Part shown: one piece after another, positions 28,735 through 38,597 of the stretch
Position numbering within the stretch: the first letter of the stretch is position 1
Layout of the letters: every line of letters begins with the position of its first letter
Source: CAVQEK01 sp964596645
GTDB lineage: Bacteria > Bacteroidota > Bacteroidia > Cytophagales > Cyclobacteriaceae
Reading direction: 5' to 3'
NCBI GenBank assembly: GCA_964596645.1
Contig: CAZQVB010000013.1
Span: 57,153-121,152, forward strand
DNA: 64,000 bases
Made by a program: the position numbers and the translations under genes
Notes under the pieces: generated by a model
What the model was told of the DNA's origin: nothing
What the model saw: the letters and a program-made list of their open reading frames with translations, nothing else
Database searches by the model: none

Positions 28735-29697
28735 ATGGAAACAAGCACCACCACCAATTCAGACTTTCTCGAAGCCGTCGCCAACGGATTTGCAGACATA
28801 CCAAAGCACATATCCAGCAAATATTTTTATGATGAAATCGGCGATAAGCTGTTTCAGTCCATCATGCGCATGCCCGAATACTATCTGACAGGGTGTGAGT
28901 ATGAAATCTTAAAATCACATAAAAATTCTATACTGGATGCCATAGCGCCAGACGAGAACGGATTCGATCTGATTGAATTTGGTGCCGGCGATGGGATGAA
29001 GACCAACGTGCTGCTCGAGCATTTTATGCAAAAGCGTGTCGATTTCCGTTTCGTTCCCATCGACATCTCTGGTTCTGTGCTGCAGCACCTTGAGGAAAAG
29101 GTGAAGAAGAAGTTTTCGCAGATCGATATGGTTACGATCAACGATGAGTACTTCTCTGCGCTTGCATCGCTCAACGATTTGAGTGACCGCAGAAAGGTGA
29201 TACTTTTTCTTGGCTCCAACATCGGCAACTTCACAGAGTCGGAAGCAGTGGATTTTTTATCGGCCATCCACAAGTCGCTCAATCCCGGAGACCGCCTGCT
29301 CACGGGCTTCGATTTGAAGAAAGATCCAAAACGAATCCTGGCGGCCTACAACGATCCCTATGGCTATACCCGCGCATTCAACCTGAATCTGCTGTATAGA
29401 ATAAATAAAGAACTCGGTGGGCAGTTCGACATTCAAAATTTTGAGCATTACCCGCTATATGATCCCGAGAGCGGCGCTGCCAAAAGTTTTTTGGTAAGCA
29501 ATACACAGCATGATGTGTGGATAGAGGCGCTGCAGCAGTCAATTCATTTCGACCAGTGGGAATTGATTTTCACAGAGATTTCTCAGAAATACGACATAAA
29601 GGACATTCACAGACTGGCAGAAATGTCCGGCTTTAGCGTGCAGAAAGACTACTACGACTGCAAACATTTCTATGTCGATTCCTTATGGAAGAAGTAG
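28735..29697 (+). CDS. egtD: L-histidine N-alpha-methyltransferase EgtD
   Basis: SAM-dependent enzyme that trimethylates histidine to hercynine, the first step of ergothioneine synthesis. The 320 residues match the family length. PKHISSKYFYDEIGDKLFQSIMRMPEYYLTGCEYEIL near the N terminus is the family start, the SAM loop is LIEFGAGDGMKTNVLL, and LFLGSNIGNFTESEA and LLTGFDLKKDPKRILAAYND are typical. It is paired with egtB. No egtC or egtE gene is adjacent, so C-S cleavage must be encoded elsewhere or be done by a generic lyase. Confidence 0.94.
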   Translation: METSTTTNSDFLEAVANGFADIPKHISSKYFYDEIGDKLFQSIMRMPEYYLTGCEYEILKSHKNSILDAIAPDENGFDLIEFGAGDGMKTNVLLEHFMQKRVDFRFVPIDISGSVLQHLEEKVKKKFSQIDMVTINDEYFSALASLNDLSDRRKVILFLGSNIGNFTESEAVDFLSAIHKSLNPGDRLLTGFDLKKDPKRILAAYNDPYGYTRAFNLNLLYRINKELGGQFDIQNFEHYPLYDPESGAAKSFLVSNTQHDVWIEALQQSIHFDQWELIFTEISQKYDIKDIHRLAEMSGFSVQKDYYDCKHFYVDSLWKK

Positions 29698-30213
29698 TAC
29701 TTGGCTTTCGGTATACGACATTCTCTTCATCTGCCTAAGTGACAATTTTTCCCAGGCCGTGTGCTGTTGTTTATAGCACAAGGTCACAGGCTATCTCACT
29801 TTTTTCAACTTCCACTGTGATCCGCAACAAGTGATGAAGGATATATCCGCAGTCAATTTGTTGGAATGTATCATTGAGAGAATAGGATATTCTTTATTAT
29901 TCATATACAGCCTTGTAGCCAGTTCATTCCTGATTCCCGGGTTTGGGGGCATTACACACTAGATTTTTCATCTTCTCATTGTATAAATGCATTAGCTGCC
30001 AAGGCCACTCCCCTGAAAAACTGCATGGAACAGCATAAAAATGCCAGTTGGGCATAAATCTCCCCCAACGTTCATTCCCTTCCCCCATGTTGTGTACGCG
30101 TTGTTTCTCATATTCCACATCAAAAGGCACATCTTAGGTAAAATTGACTTCCTGGGCCATTGGCATGCTTTTCGAAAAAAGGTGAGGCATCAACCAAACA
30201 AAATGAAATGCAT
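29698..30213. other. 516-bp intergenic region
   Basis: No confident gene. A 68-codon minus-strand frame (29924-30130) with a protein-like tryptophan-rich segment (RFMPNWHFYAVPCSFSGEW) is open but matches nothing I know and could be a remnant or chance. Confidence 0.4.
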
Positions 30214-30849
30214 ATGTCTACTTTAAAAAAATCGATAGGAACAAGTGTAGCGGCGTCTGTTCTACTCATTTGCCTGGTTTTTCAGGCACAGGCGCAGGGC
30301 CCCAGAGTGGGCGTAAAGGGTGGGCTTAACATCAGCAACCTGTATCAGGATGACAACTTTGACGACGAAAATGCGCGTTATGGTTTTCATTTGGGATTGT
30401 TTGCACAATTAGGAGCTTCAGACGTATTCGCCATACAGCCCGAGCTTTTGTACTCTACCCGAGGTAATAAATTTGAAAATGATGACCTGTTCGATCAGGA
30501 AGTGAGCTTCAACATGAATTACCTTGACTTGCCGGTGGTGGCAGTTTTTAAGCTGGGCGAGGCGATCGAAATACACGCCGGTGCTTATGTGGGCTATCTG
30601 CTCAACGCCAATATCTCCAGCGATGGCGACCTCGGTGAATATGAGGACGATCTCGACAAAGACAATTTTAAAGATTTTGACTACGGTCTGGTAGGAGGAG
30701 TAGGCTTCAACTTCGGCGCAGCACAAGCCGGTGTGCGGTATAACCTGGGCTTAGCGCAAATTGCCGAATCCGATGGCGCGGATTTTATACTTGAGGATGC
30801 CAAACACTCCATGGCACAGGTATACATAGCCGTAGGCCTCACCCGGTAG
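30214..30849 (+). CDS. Outer-membrane beta-barrel protein (PorT-like, OMP_b-brl_2)
   Basis: A 211-residue outer-membrane protein. The ATG at 30214 (MSTLKKSIGTS) starts a signal peptide cleaved after AQAQ; upstream in-frame starts add a hydrophilic leader. The mature sequence is typical of PorT-like barrels: PRVGVKGGLNISNLY, YGFHLGLFAQLGASDVFAIQPELLYSTRG, then an aspartate-rich loop (SSDGDLGEYEDDLDKDNF) and the closing strands AQVYIAVGLTR. No partner genes are obvious; a hairpin terminator follows. Confidence 0.88.
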   Translation: MSTLKKSIGTSVAASVLLICLVFQAQAQGPRVGVKGGLNISNLYQDDNFDDENARYGFHLGLFAQLGASDVFAIQPELLYSTRGNKFENDDLFDQEVSFNMNYLDLPVVAVFKLGEAIEIHAGAYVGYLLNANISSDGDLGEYEDDLDKDNFKDFDYGLVGGVGFNFGAAQAGVRYNLGLAQIAESDGADFILEDAKHSMAQVYIAVGLTR

Positions 30850-30904
30850 TAGAAAAAATATAAATCGACATTATAAGACAATAACCTGGTAAGCCAACTG
30901 TCGA

Positions 30905-30940
30905 AAAGCCGTTCTGCGTCTGACGTAGAGCGGTTTTTTT
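30905..30940 (+). terminator. Terminator after the PorT-like gene
   Basis: GC-rich stem CCGTTCTGCGT/ACGTAGAGCGG with a small loop, followed by a run of seven T. Confidence 0.85.
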
Positions 30941-31006
30941 CGTTTATTTGCGCCAGTAATTTTTTACTGATAACCCCTTATTTTTAGCGCTATTTCTAAA
31001 CACACA

Positions 31007-32155
31007 ATGATGAAAATTGGTCTAAAAACTGCCCTCGTCTTATTCTGCTGGGCTTTTTACGCATGTTCCCCTTCCGAAAAAGGCACGACAGACAATCAAG
31101 AGGCTGCCAGCGCCCCCAATATTTCTGAAGATGCCTACGGCAACATTCCAGACAAGGGAGAGGTGCGCCGCTATACACTGTACAATGCGCAGGGCACTGC
31201 GGTTTCCATCATCAACTATGGCGCACTGATAGAGTCTATAAAAGTAGCAGACAGGGATGGCAGTATGGATGAAATCACCCTGGGATTCGATGAACTGGAA
31301 GGTTATCTTGGCTCACACCCAAACTTCGGCCTTACCGTGGGCCGCTATGCAAACAGAATAAAAGATGCACAATTTGTGATCGATGGCCAGTCATATCCTC
31401 TTCAGGCCAACGACGGCGACAATCAGCTGCACGGTGGTTCTGAGGGTTTTGGCCAGCAGCTGTGGACGGCCCGGGTTATTGAAGATGCCACTCCGCCAAA
31501 GCTCGAATTGCGCTACTTTAGCAAAGATGGCGAGATGGGTTTCCCCGGCAATTTGGAAGCTGTGGTTACATACAGCCTGAACAATGACAACGAGCTTTAT
31601 GTGGAGTTTGAAGCCACCACAGATAAGACCACCCATGTAAACATGACCAACCATACTTATTTTAATCTGAATGGTGGCCAGGAAAATGTGCTAAACCACG
31701 AGATGAAGATTTTTGCCGATCAGTATACGCCGGTAGATGAGGAATTGATACCGACCGGGGAGCTGAAAGCCGTAGAAGGAACGCCGTTTAATTTTCGCCA
31801 AATGAAGCCAATCGGCAAGCATATATCTGAAACGGGTGCCGGCTACGACCACAACTTTGTGCTGAATGGCGAAGCAGGCCAGCTGCATCCGGTGGCTGAA
31901 GTATACGACCCTGCAACCGGCCGCACGCTGGAGATGAGCACCACCGATCCGGGTGTGCAATTCTACACAGGCAACTTCCTGAATGGCAACATTACCGGCA
32001 AGCGCAACATCAACTACAAACAGCACTGGGGCTTCTGCCTGGAGACGCAGAAATTTCCCGACACACCCAATCATCCCGAGTGGCCGACGTCACTCCTGCA
32101 GCCGGGCGAAAAATACCGCCATGTGGTGGTGTATACTTTTGGGGTGAAGCAATAA
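31007..32155 (+). CDS. galM: Aldose 1-epimerase, lipoprotein form
   Basis: Mutarotase that interconverts alpha and beta anomers of galactose and other aldoses. The 382-residue protein starts with a lipoprotein signal (lipobox FYAC, cysteine at about residue 20), so it acts in the periplasm or on the outer membrane, common in Bacteroidota. Family motifs are NFGLTVGRYANRIKDAQF, NDGDNQLHGGSEGFGQQLW, the catalytic histidine region NMTNHTYFNLNG, GAGYDHNFVL, TTDPGVQFYTGN and the catalytic glutamate in CLETQKFPDTPNHPEWP. No sugar-utilisation genes are adjacent. Confidence 0.93.
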   Translation: MMKIGLKTALVLFCWAFYACSPSEKGTTDNQEAASAPNISEDAYGNIPDKGEVRRYTLYNAQGTAVSIINYGALIESIKVADRDGSMDEITLGFDELEGYLGSHPNFGLTVGRYANRIKDAQFVIDGQSYPLQANDGDNQLHGGSEGFGQQLWTARVIEDATPPKLELRYFSKDGEMGFPGNLEAVVTYSLNNDNELYVEFEATTDKTTHVNMTNHTYFNLNGGQENVLNHEMKIFADQYTPVDEELIPTGELKAVEGTPFNFRQMKPIGKHISETGAGYDHNFVLNGEAGQLHPVAEVYDPATGRTLEMSTTDPGVQFYTGNFLNGNITGKRNINYKQHWGFCLETQKFPDTPNHPEWPTSLLQPGEKYRHVVVYTFGVKQ

Positions 32156-32270
32156 GCAACCAGCAGCTTTGTTCTACCTATCAGGTAATGACCAAAAGTG
32201 GCATTGTTTATTGTAGCCAGCATAGTTGCATTTGAGCCGTGTACCCGAACAACAATCAAAAGATAAGCGC

Positions 32271-34181
32271 ATGAAATCCAACACGTTCTATATACTGAAT
32301 TTTTGCATGATCATGACTTTTACTTCATCTGCCGCAGTAGCCAATTTTGCAGACTCAACAGCCAGCGCATCTGGCGACCGCAATGCCATACCCATACAGT
32401 ATACCTGGAACCTGCACGACCTGTATGCCAGCAGGCAAGCGTGGCAAGAAGATAAAAAAGCTTTTCCTGCGAGATTCGAAAAGGCAGGCAGCTTTCAGAA
32501 TAACCTGACCAAATCGGCCGGTCACTTATACGAGGCGCTTGATTATATTTTTGAAGTGGCCAAAGATCTATCAAAGTTTTACTCATATGCCAGTATGCTT
32601 TCCGATCAGGATACACGAGAAGCTGATCCGCTGGCTATGCAGCAGGAAGCCCAACAGCTCTATTCCAAATTTGGCACCCAAGTCTCTTATTTAGATCCCG
32701 CCATTCTGGCCATAGAAGAGGCCTTATTGAATCAATATTTTACTGATGAGCCACGACTGGAAGATTACCGGCAATACATCGACAACATTTACAGAAAAAA
32801 AGCCCATACATTAAGCGGCGCCGAGGAGAAAATAATTGCTCAAACGAGCATTATGCGCGGCAACTCTTCCAATACCTACTCCGTGTTTAAAAATGCTGAA
32901 ATACCGCGGCCGGTGGTCACATTGGCTGACGGAAAGGAAGTGCGGCTGGATGACGCAGCCTACACGTTGCACCGTGCAAGCGAAAATCGCTCAGACCGTC
33001 AGCGCGTGCTGGAGGCATTTTTCGAGTCATTGTCCGATTTTGAAATGACGATAGGTACGCAGCTCTATGGCGAACTCACAGAGCATCTGTTCACCAAAAA
33101 TGTGCGCAACTATAACTCCTGCCTCGAAGCCGCGCTCGATGCCAACAACATACCCGTGGAAGTGTACCACGGCCTTATCGACAATGTGAACAAAAACCTC
33201 AACACACTGCACCGCTACCTCGCATTGCGCAAGCGAATGCTGGGCGTGGACACCTTGCACTACTACGACATCTACGCGCCATTGGTAAAAGAGGTGGACT
33301 TGCAATACTCGTATGAAGAGGCTCAAAAGCTGATCATCGATGGCCTGGCCCTGTTGGGACCAGAGTATACCAGTACCCTGGCTACTGCTTTTGACAATCG
33401 CTGGATCGACATCTTCCCCAACACCGGCAAGCGAGCCGGTGCTTACTCCAATGGCTCGGCCTACGACGTGCATCCGTATATACTTATGAACTACAATGGC
33501 AAATATGATGATGTGAGTACGTTGGCGCATGAGCTCGGTCATACCATGCACAGTTATTTTTCCAATAAACATCAGCCTTACGCCAATGCCGGATACCCCA
33601 TTTTTTTGGCGGAGGTGGCCTCTACGGCCAATGAGGCCATATTGATGAACCACATTTTGAAATCATTGCAAAATCCGCAGGAGCGGTTGGCTATTCTTGG
33701 CAACTATCTCGAAGGTTGCAGGGGAACACTATTTCGCCAGACTCAGTTTGCAGAGTTTGAACTGAAAATACATGAAAAGGCTGAAAGTGGTGAAAGCCTT
33801 ACGGGAAAGCAGTTTAGCGAGCTATACCTGGATATCCTGAAAAAATATTATGGCCATCAGGAAGGGGTGACTCATATTGATGATCGGTATGCCATCGAGT
33901 GGGCCTTTATACCGCATTTCTACTACAACTTCTATGTGTTTCAATACAGTACATCATTTACTGCCTCACAAGCGCTTGCCGAAAACATGTTGAGTGGTGG
34001 TGACGACATGGTGCAGAAATACATTCAATTTCTGTCCGCCGGCAGCAGCGATTACGCCATCCCAGCCTTGCGAAAGGTGGATGTAGATATGACGACCTCC
34101 GAACCGTTCGACCTTACCATAAAAAGGATGAACGAAGTGATGGATGAAATGGAAGCATTGTTGGCGCAGATGAATCGCTAG
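32271..34181 (+). CDS. pepF: Oligoendopeptidase F-type metallopeptidase (M3B)
   Basis: Zinc endopeptidase that cleaves short peptides. ATG at 32271 (MKSNTFYILNF) gives a signal peptide and 636 residues; the upstream TTG frame is less likely. The M3 zinc motif HELGH is at residues 420-424 in TLAHELGHTMHSYFS, with the third ligand expected in FLAEVASTANE. YDVHPYILMNYNGKYDDV and WAFIPHFYYNFYVFQYSTSF match PepF proteins. The exported form fits a Gram-negative periplasmic peptide-degrading role. Confidence 0.93.
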   Translation: MKSNTFYILNFCMIMTFTSSAAVANFADSTASASGDRNAIPIQYTWNLHDLYASRQAWQEDKKAFPARFEKAGSFQNNLTKSAGHLYEALDYIFEVAKDLSKFYSYASMLSDQDTREADPLAMQQEAQQLYSKFGTQVSYLDPAILAIEEALLNQYFTDEPRLEDYRQYIDNIYRKKAHTLSGAEEKIIAQTSIMRGNSSNTYSVFKNAEIPRPVVTLADGKEVRLDDAAYTLHRASENRSDRQRVLEAFFESLSDFEMTIGTQLYGELTEHLFTKNVRNYNSCLEAALDANNIPVEVYHGLIDNVNKNLNTLHRYLALRKRMLGVDTLHYYDIYAPLVKEVDLQYSYEEAQKLIIDGLALLGPEYTSTLATAFDNRWIDIFPNTGKRAGAYSNGSAYDVHPYILMNYNGKYDDVSTLAHELGHTMHSYFSNKHQPYANAGYPIFLAEVASTANEAILMNHILKSLQNPQERLAILGNYLEGCRGTLFRQTQFAEFELKIHEKAESGESLTGKQFSELYLDILKKYYGHQEGVTHIDDRYAIEWAFIPHFYYNFYVFQYSTSFTASQALAENMLSGGDDMVQKYIQFLSAGSSDYAIPALRKVDVDMTTSEPFDLTIKRMNEVMDEMEALLAQMNR

Positions 34182-34258
34182 ATTAAAGTTGCTGCCACAC
34201 AGACCTGCATGGACATGGTCATTATGATTGGTTGAACGGCTGCTTTATTTGTTACCTG

Positions 34259-34570
34259 ATGGAAATGATACCTACGAACACCATTGAATCGTTGTGCCAC
34301 ATCATAAGCGCATGTTATCCTCAGGCTCAGGTGGTCGATCAGCTCGGTTTCAAGCTGTTCGTTCAGGATAAAAAGCAATTAATTGGGATTTCTGTAGACG
34401 ATGGCCGCTATAGCCTGCTGGTACCACAGTCGGAAATTATAGACAAATACCTTCCGCGACTGGGGCAGGTTCGTGCCGGCGCTGGTTGCGTATATTTTGC
34501 CCATATTGCCGACCTGAACATAGAGGTGCTGGAAGAGATGCTGGATGATATTCGGCTCCGACTCATGTGA
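34259..34570 (+). CDS. Hypothetical protein, DUF1801-like
   Basis: About 103 residues from ATG 34259 (TTG 34232 is a longer option). The pattern LGFKLFVQDKKQLIGISVDDGRYSLLVPQ and the C-terminal GAGCVYFAHIADLNIEVLEEMLDDI resemble DUF1801/YdhG-type small proteins, which end with a similar KGxIxF-x-D-x-LEEI pattern. The match is weak, so the family is tentative. It lies between pepF and thrS without close linkage. Confidence 0.5.
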   Translation: MEMIPTNTIESLCHIISACYPQAQVVDQLGFKLFVQDKKQLIGISVDDGRYSLLVPQSEIIDKYLPRLGQVRAGAGCVYFAHIADLNIEVLEEMLDDIRLRLM

Positions 34571-34712
34571 AAGGGCAGGTGCCAGGCCGTTGGCAATGGC
34601 CATATAACTCCCGGCTTGTCTTCCTCCATAATGTATAATTTTTGATATTTGCCGCTTGTTTTAAGGCCAGGCGCATTTCTGCCAGACCTATTACAATTGA
34701 CCCACAAAGTAT

Positions 34713-36677
34713 ATGGCTGATAATAAAGTGAAAATAACCCTGCCAGATGGTACGGCCAGGGAATATGTTGCCGGCATTCGCCCGATGGATATAGCGCTGG
34801 AGATAAGCGAAGGTCTGGCGCGCAATGTATTGGCAGCCAAGGTAAATGGCGAGGTGCGCGATGCCAGCCGGCCGATCAAGGAAGATGCCACACTGCAGTT
34901 GCTCACCTGGCACGATGCTGAGGGTAAGGCGGCATTTTGGCATTCGTCCGCCCACCTGATGGCCGAAGCCTTAGAAGAGCTGTATCCGGGTGTGAAATTT
35001 GGCATAGGTCCAGCCATTGAGTCGGGTTTTTACTACGATGTCGACTTTGGCGACAGGCCCTTCGATACGGCAGATCTGCCAAAGATAGAAGCAAAAATGA
35101 CTGAGCTCGCACGGCAGAAAAGTGACTTTTGCAGGGAGGAAATCGACAAGCATGCGGCCATCGATTTTTTTGAAAAGAAGGGTGATGAGTATAAGCTTGA
35201 ACTGCTCAATGACCTGGAAGATGGTTCGATCACATTGTATAAGCAGGGCAATTTTACCGATTTATGCCGCGGTCCGCATATTCCCAATACCGGTTTTATA
35301 AAGGCCGTAAAGCTGCTGAATGTAGCGGGCGCGTATTGGCGCGGTGATGAAAGCCGACCACAGCTCACCAGGTTGTACGGTATTACTTTTCCAAAGAAAA
35401 AAGAACTCGATGAACACCTGGAGCTGCTGGAGGAAGCCAAAAAACGCGATCACCGCAAGCTCGGCAAGGAGTTGGAGCTATTTACCTTTTCCGAAAAGGT
35501 AGGGCAGGGCCTTCCGCTATGGTTGCCCAAAGGCACCCTGCTGCGCGATCGACTCACCGATTTTCTAAAAAAGGCACAGGTGAAGGCCGGATACCAGTCG
35601 GTGGTGACGCCGCACATTGGTCAGAAAATACTCTATACCACTTCCGGCCATTACGAAAAATACGGCAAGGATTCGTTCAAGCCCATTCTCACCCCACACG
35701 AAAACGAGGAGTTTTTGCTGAAGCCGATGAACTGCCCGCATCACTGCGAGATATTCAGTGCCAAGCCACGTTCGTACCGCGATCTGCCATTGCGCCTGGC
35801 CGAGTTTGGTACGGTGTACCGATACGAGCAAAGTGGCGAGCTGCATGGCCTCACCCGCGTGAGGGGTTTCACCCAAGACGACGCCCATATCTTCTGCACA
35901 CCTGCACAGGTGAAAGATGAATTCAAGAAAGTAATTGACCTGGTGTTGTATGTATTCAGCTCGCTGGGCTTTAGCGATTTTGTAACACAGATATCCCTGC
36001 GCGACCCCAACAACAAGGGCAAATACATAGGCAGTGATGAGGCCTGGGAGCAAGCTGAGAAGGATATTGTGGAAGCCGCTGCAGAAAAGGGATTGAAAAC
36101 AGTGACCGTACTCGGAGAGGCCGCCTTTTACGGCCCCAAGCTCGATTTTATGGTCAAAGATGCATTGAAGCGCAGTTGGCAGTTGGGCACCATTCAAGTC
36201 GACTACAATTTGCCAGAGCGATTTGAGCTGGAATATATCGGTGCCGACAACCAGCGCCACCGGCCCGTAATGATACACCGGGCGCCTTTCGGTTCGCTGG
36301 AGCGCTTTGTGGCCGTGCTCATTGAGCATTGCGCAGGGCGGTTTCCGCTATGGCTCACACCCGAGCAGTACGTGATTTTGCCTATTTCAGAGAAATACAG
36401 CGCCTATGCCAATGCCATACAGCAGATGCTGGAGGATAATGAATACAGTGGAAGCGTCGATCATCGTGACGAAAAGATTGGTCGAAAAATACGCGATGCG
36501 GAGCTGGCCAAAATACCGATGATGCTCATAGTGGGTGAGAAGGAGCAGGAAGAGCGAACAATCTCCGTACGCCGTCATGGCCAGGGCGATGCCGGTGGCT
36601 TCACCCATGATGGATTGGTGCAGTACTTAAAAGAAGCGGTGCAGGAGAGTCTTTCAGGGACGGTTTCTTCGAAATAA
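34713..36677 (+). CDS. thrS: Threonyl-tRNA synthetase
   Basis: Class II aminoacyl-tRNA synthetase. The 654 residues show the TGS domain (1-65: [22 protein letters not shown]), the editing domain with [16 protein letters not shown] and the cysteine in [13 protein letters not shown], the catalytic core with the zinc ligands in [12 protein letters not shown], motif 2 [22 protein letters not shown] and motif 3 [11 protein letters not shown], and the anticodon-binding domain to the end. It heads the conserved thrS-infC-rpmI-rplT cluster. Confidence 0.98.
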   Translation: MADNKVKITLPDGTAREYVAGIRPMDIALEISEGLARNVLAAKVNGEVRDASRPIKEDATLQLLTWHDAEGKAAFWHSSAHLMAEALEELYPGVKFGIGPAIESGFYYDVDFGDRPFDTADLPKIEAKMTELARQKSDFCREEIDKHAAIDFFEKKGDEYKLELLNDLEDGSITLYKQGNFTDLCRGPHIPNTGFIKAVKLLNVAGAYWRGDESRPQLTRLYGITFPKKKELDEHLELLEEAKKRDHRKLGKELELFTFSEKVGQGLPLWLPKGTLLRDRLTDFLKKAQVKAGYQSVVTPHIGQKILYTTSGHYEKYGKDSFKPILTPHENEEFLLKPMNCPHHCEIFSAKPRSYRDLPLRLAEFGTVYRYEQSGELHGLTRVRGFTQDDAHIFCTPAQVKDEFKKVIDLVLYVFSSLGFSDFVTQISLRDPNNKGKYIGSDEAWEQAEKDIVEAAAEKGLKTVTVLGEAAFYGPKLDFMVKDALKRSWQLGTIQVDYNLPERFELEYIGADNQRHRPVMIHRAPFGSLERFVAVLIEHCAGRFPLWLTPEQYVILPISEKYSAYANAIQQMLEDNEYSGSVDHRDEKIGRKIRDAELAKIPMMLIVGEKEQEERTISVRRHGQGDAGGFTHDGLVQYLKEAVQESLSGTVSSK

Positions 36678-36753
36678 AGAAATGTTGGAGCCACTTTTCA
36701 TAAATAAAAAAATTAATCGGATATTTGCACCCTATTTTCAAACCATAAAATAA

Positions 36754-36758
36754 GGAGG
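36754..36758 (+). promoter_or_regulatory. Strong Shine-Dalgarno sequence for infC
   Basis: GGAGG five bases upstream of the ATC at 36764. Bacteroidota rarely show such a strong ribosome binding site, and it fixes the infC start at a non-AUG codon. Confidence 0.8.
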
Positions 36759-36763
36759 TACAG

Positions 36764-37315
36764 ATCGGCAAACAACGTTTCAACAGGTTCAGAGGCAGAG
36801 TAGAAGAGCCCTATAATGTCAATGGACGCATCAGAGCCCAGCGCGTGCGGGTTGTCGGCGAAAATGTGGAGGTAGGTATTTACCCTATCCGCGAAGCATT
36901 GAAAATGGCCGAAGACCGTGGACTTGATCTCGTGGAAATATCGCCCAAGGCGGATCCACCTGTTTGTAAGATCATCGATTATTCGAAGTTCAAGTACGAA
37001 CAGAAAAAGAAGCAGAAGGAGATTAAGGCCAAAGCACAAAAAACAGTAATGAAAGAAATCCGCTTTGGGCCCAATACAGATGATCATGACTTTAATTTCA
37101 AGTTGAAACACGCCATAAACTTTTTGCAAGATGGCGCAAAAGTGAAGGCTTACGTACACTTTGTCGGTCGTACGATTGTATTTAAGGAAAGAGGAGAAAT
37201 TTTGTTGTTGCGTTTTGCGCAGCAACTTGAAGAATATGGCAAGGTAGATCAATTGCCAAAGTTGGAAGGAAAGCGAATGACGATAATCCTGTCGTCGAAA
37301 AGCGCGAAAAAGTAA
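36764..37315 (+). CDS. infC: Translation initiation factor IF-3, predicted AUC start
   Basis: IF-3 monitors start-codon choice on the 30S subunit. The frame is open from 36749 and contains no ATG before GTG 36845, which would remove the conserved N-terminal segment [28 protein letters not shown] at 36764, five bases after GGAGG, gives 183 residues, the normal IF-3 length (start [18 protein letters not shown]). infC genes are known to use AUU, AUC or similar rare starts for autoregulation, because IF-3 itself discriminates against them. The C-terminal domain has [18 protein letters not shown] and HFVGRTIVF. It precedes rpmI by 20 bases. Confidence 0.95.
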   Translation: MGKQRFNRFRGRVEEPYNVNGRIRAQRVRVVGENVEVGIYPIREALKMAEDRGLDLVEISPKADPPVCKIIDYSKFKYEQKKKQKEIKAKAQKTVMKEIRFGPNTDDHDFNFKLKHAINFLQDGAKVKAYVHFVGRTIVFKERGEILLLRFAQQLEEYGKVDQLPKLEGKRMTIILSSKSAKK

Positions 37316-37335
37316 AAGCAGAAAATAAATATATC

Positions 37336-37530
37336 ATGCCTAAAGTAAAAACAAAATCGGGCGCCAAGAAGCGCTTCAGACTCACCGGAACTGGCAAAAT
37401 AAAGCGTAAGCATGCTTACAAAAGCCATATTTTGACCAAAAAGGAGACGAAGCAAAAGCGCAATCTGACGCACGATGCACTCGTACACAAGGCCGATGAG
37501 GACCGCGTACGCAAAATGCTCAACATTTAA
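37336..37530 (+). CDS. rpmI: Large ribosomal subunit protein bL35
   Basis: A 64-residue basic ribosomal protein with the bL35 start [32 protein letters not shown] and the end [11 protein letters not shown]. It is between infC and rplT as in most bacteria. Confidence 0.98.
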   Translation: MPKVKTKSGAKKRFRLTGTGKIKRKHAYKSHILTKKETKQKRNLTHDALVHKADEDRVRKMLNI

Positions 37531-37602
37531 GGTTTTATGTTTCACCAGAGTTGCCGGCCCTAAAGATTCGAAAGAACGCCGCAGTTCAAAAAATGACTAG
37601 AA

Positions 37603-37947
37603 ATGCCAAGATCAGTTAATCACGTAGCCTCCAGGGCACGAAGAAAAAAAATGCTCAAGCATGCAAAAGGCTACTGGGGCAGAAGGAAAAATGTATGGAC
37701 CGTAGCTAAAAACACGCTCGACAAAGCCTGGGGCTACGCCTATCGCGACCGAAAGGTGAAGAAGCGCGAGTTCAGGAGCCTCTGGATTCAGCGTATCAAT
37801 GCCGGTACCCGCGAGCACGGACTTTCATATTCTGCTTTTATGGGCAAAATGAAAAAGGCCGATATCAACATCAACCGCAAAGTGCTCGCCGATTTGGCGA
37901 TGAACAACCCAGCCGCATTTAAGGCGCTGGTAGATAAAGTGGCATAA
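37603..37947 (+). CDS. rplT: Large ribosomal subunit protein bL20
   Basis: A 114-residue 23S-rRNA-binding assembly protein: [30 protein letters not shown] at the N terminus and [16 protein letters not shown] in the globular part. In many bacteria it represses its own operon by binding mRNA; no such structure was identified here. A terminator follows the gene. Confidence 0.98.
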   Translation: MPRSVNHVASRARRKKMLKHAKGYWGRRKNVWTVAKNTLDKAWGYAYRDRKVKKREFRSLWIQRINAGTREHGLSYSAFMGKMKKADININRKVLADLAMNNPAAFKALVDKVA

Positions 37948-37973
37948 TCTTTTTGATGCACCTCATTGTTAGA

Positions 37974-38000
37974 AGACTGGCCGATCGCCGGTCTTTTTTT
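37974..38000 (+). terminator. Terminator after rplT
   Basis: Stem AGACTGGC/GCCGGTCT (one G-T pair) followed by a T run, 27 bases past the stop. Confidence 0.88.
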
Positions 38001-38597
38001 ATGAGTGAAAAGCAAAAAGACATGTATGCAAAAGTCGATATTGCATACTTTCACGGTAGAATGTGCTAATCCCTCACCATTTCAAACAAGCGCGAATACC
38101 TCAAGTGCCCCTACAAAAGAAGAGGGCTTAGCTACTGTGCAATAAGTGGTTGAAGACAATGCATGATGGAATTGTGCTAAATATTGTAAGGCTGCTCCAG
38201 CACTTACACTAACTTGTCTACCCGGGTAAGGTATTTGCATTAAATGCAAATAATGTTGCCGCATCAAACCATACCTTCGAATTACTTTTTAACGTCCCGG
38301 TAGATAATCCGGGCCTCTTTATTAATCCTATCATAATTTTGACTTTTTATAGGTTGTGGTTTAATGTATCGAAAGGCTGCCTCACAGGCGGCCTTTCGAA
38401 TAATATGCCTGTCTACTTTTTTTACTGTAGCAACACAGAACACAGCGCAACAATCACCTGGATTCTCAGCCTGTGGCTTCAATGACGGCTTTTGCAACAA
38501 TAGTATACGTGTTTGCAACATAGCTGAATGCCCACCAACCGTAGTGGCACTTACCTTGCGGGCATCGTTTTATGCTAACAACGCAACGCGCTACACC
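38001..38597. other. Intergenic region rplT to large lipoprotein
   Basis: No gene was recognised. It contains a strong inverted repeat at 38370-38398: CGAAAGGCTGCCT paired with AGGCGGCCTTTCG (13 bp, one G-T pair, loop CAC). There is no T tract directly after it, so it may be a 5'-leader structure of the downstream lipoprotein mRNA, or an attenuator. Confidence 0.5.
38370..38398. repeat. 13-bp inverted repeat (hairpin)
   Basis: Nearly perfect inverted repeat with a three-base loop, about 200 bases upstream of the lipoprotein start at 38598. It is not followed by a T run on the plus strand. Confidence 0.7.

Noticed and set aside
38364..38597. Upstream extension of the large lipoprotein frame
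   Set aside because: No coding character, contains a hairpin; the lipoprotein signal starts at 38598.
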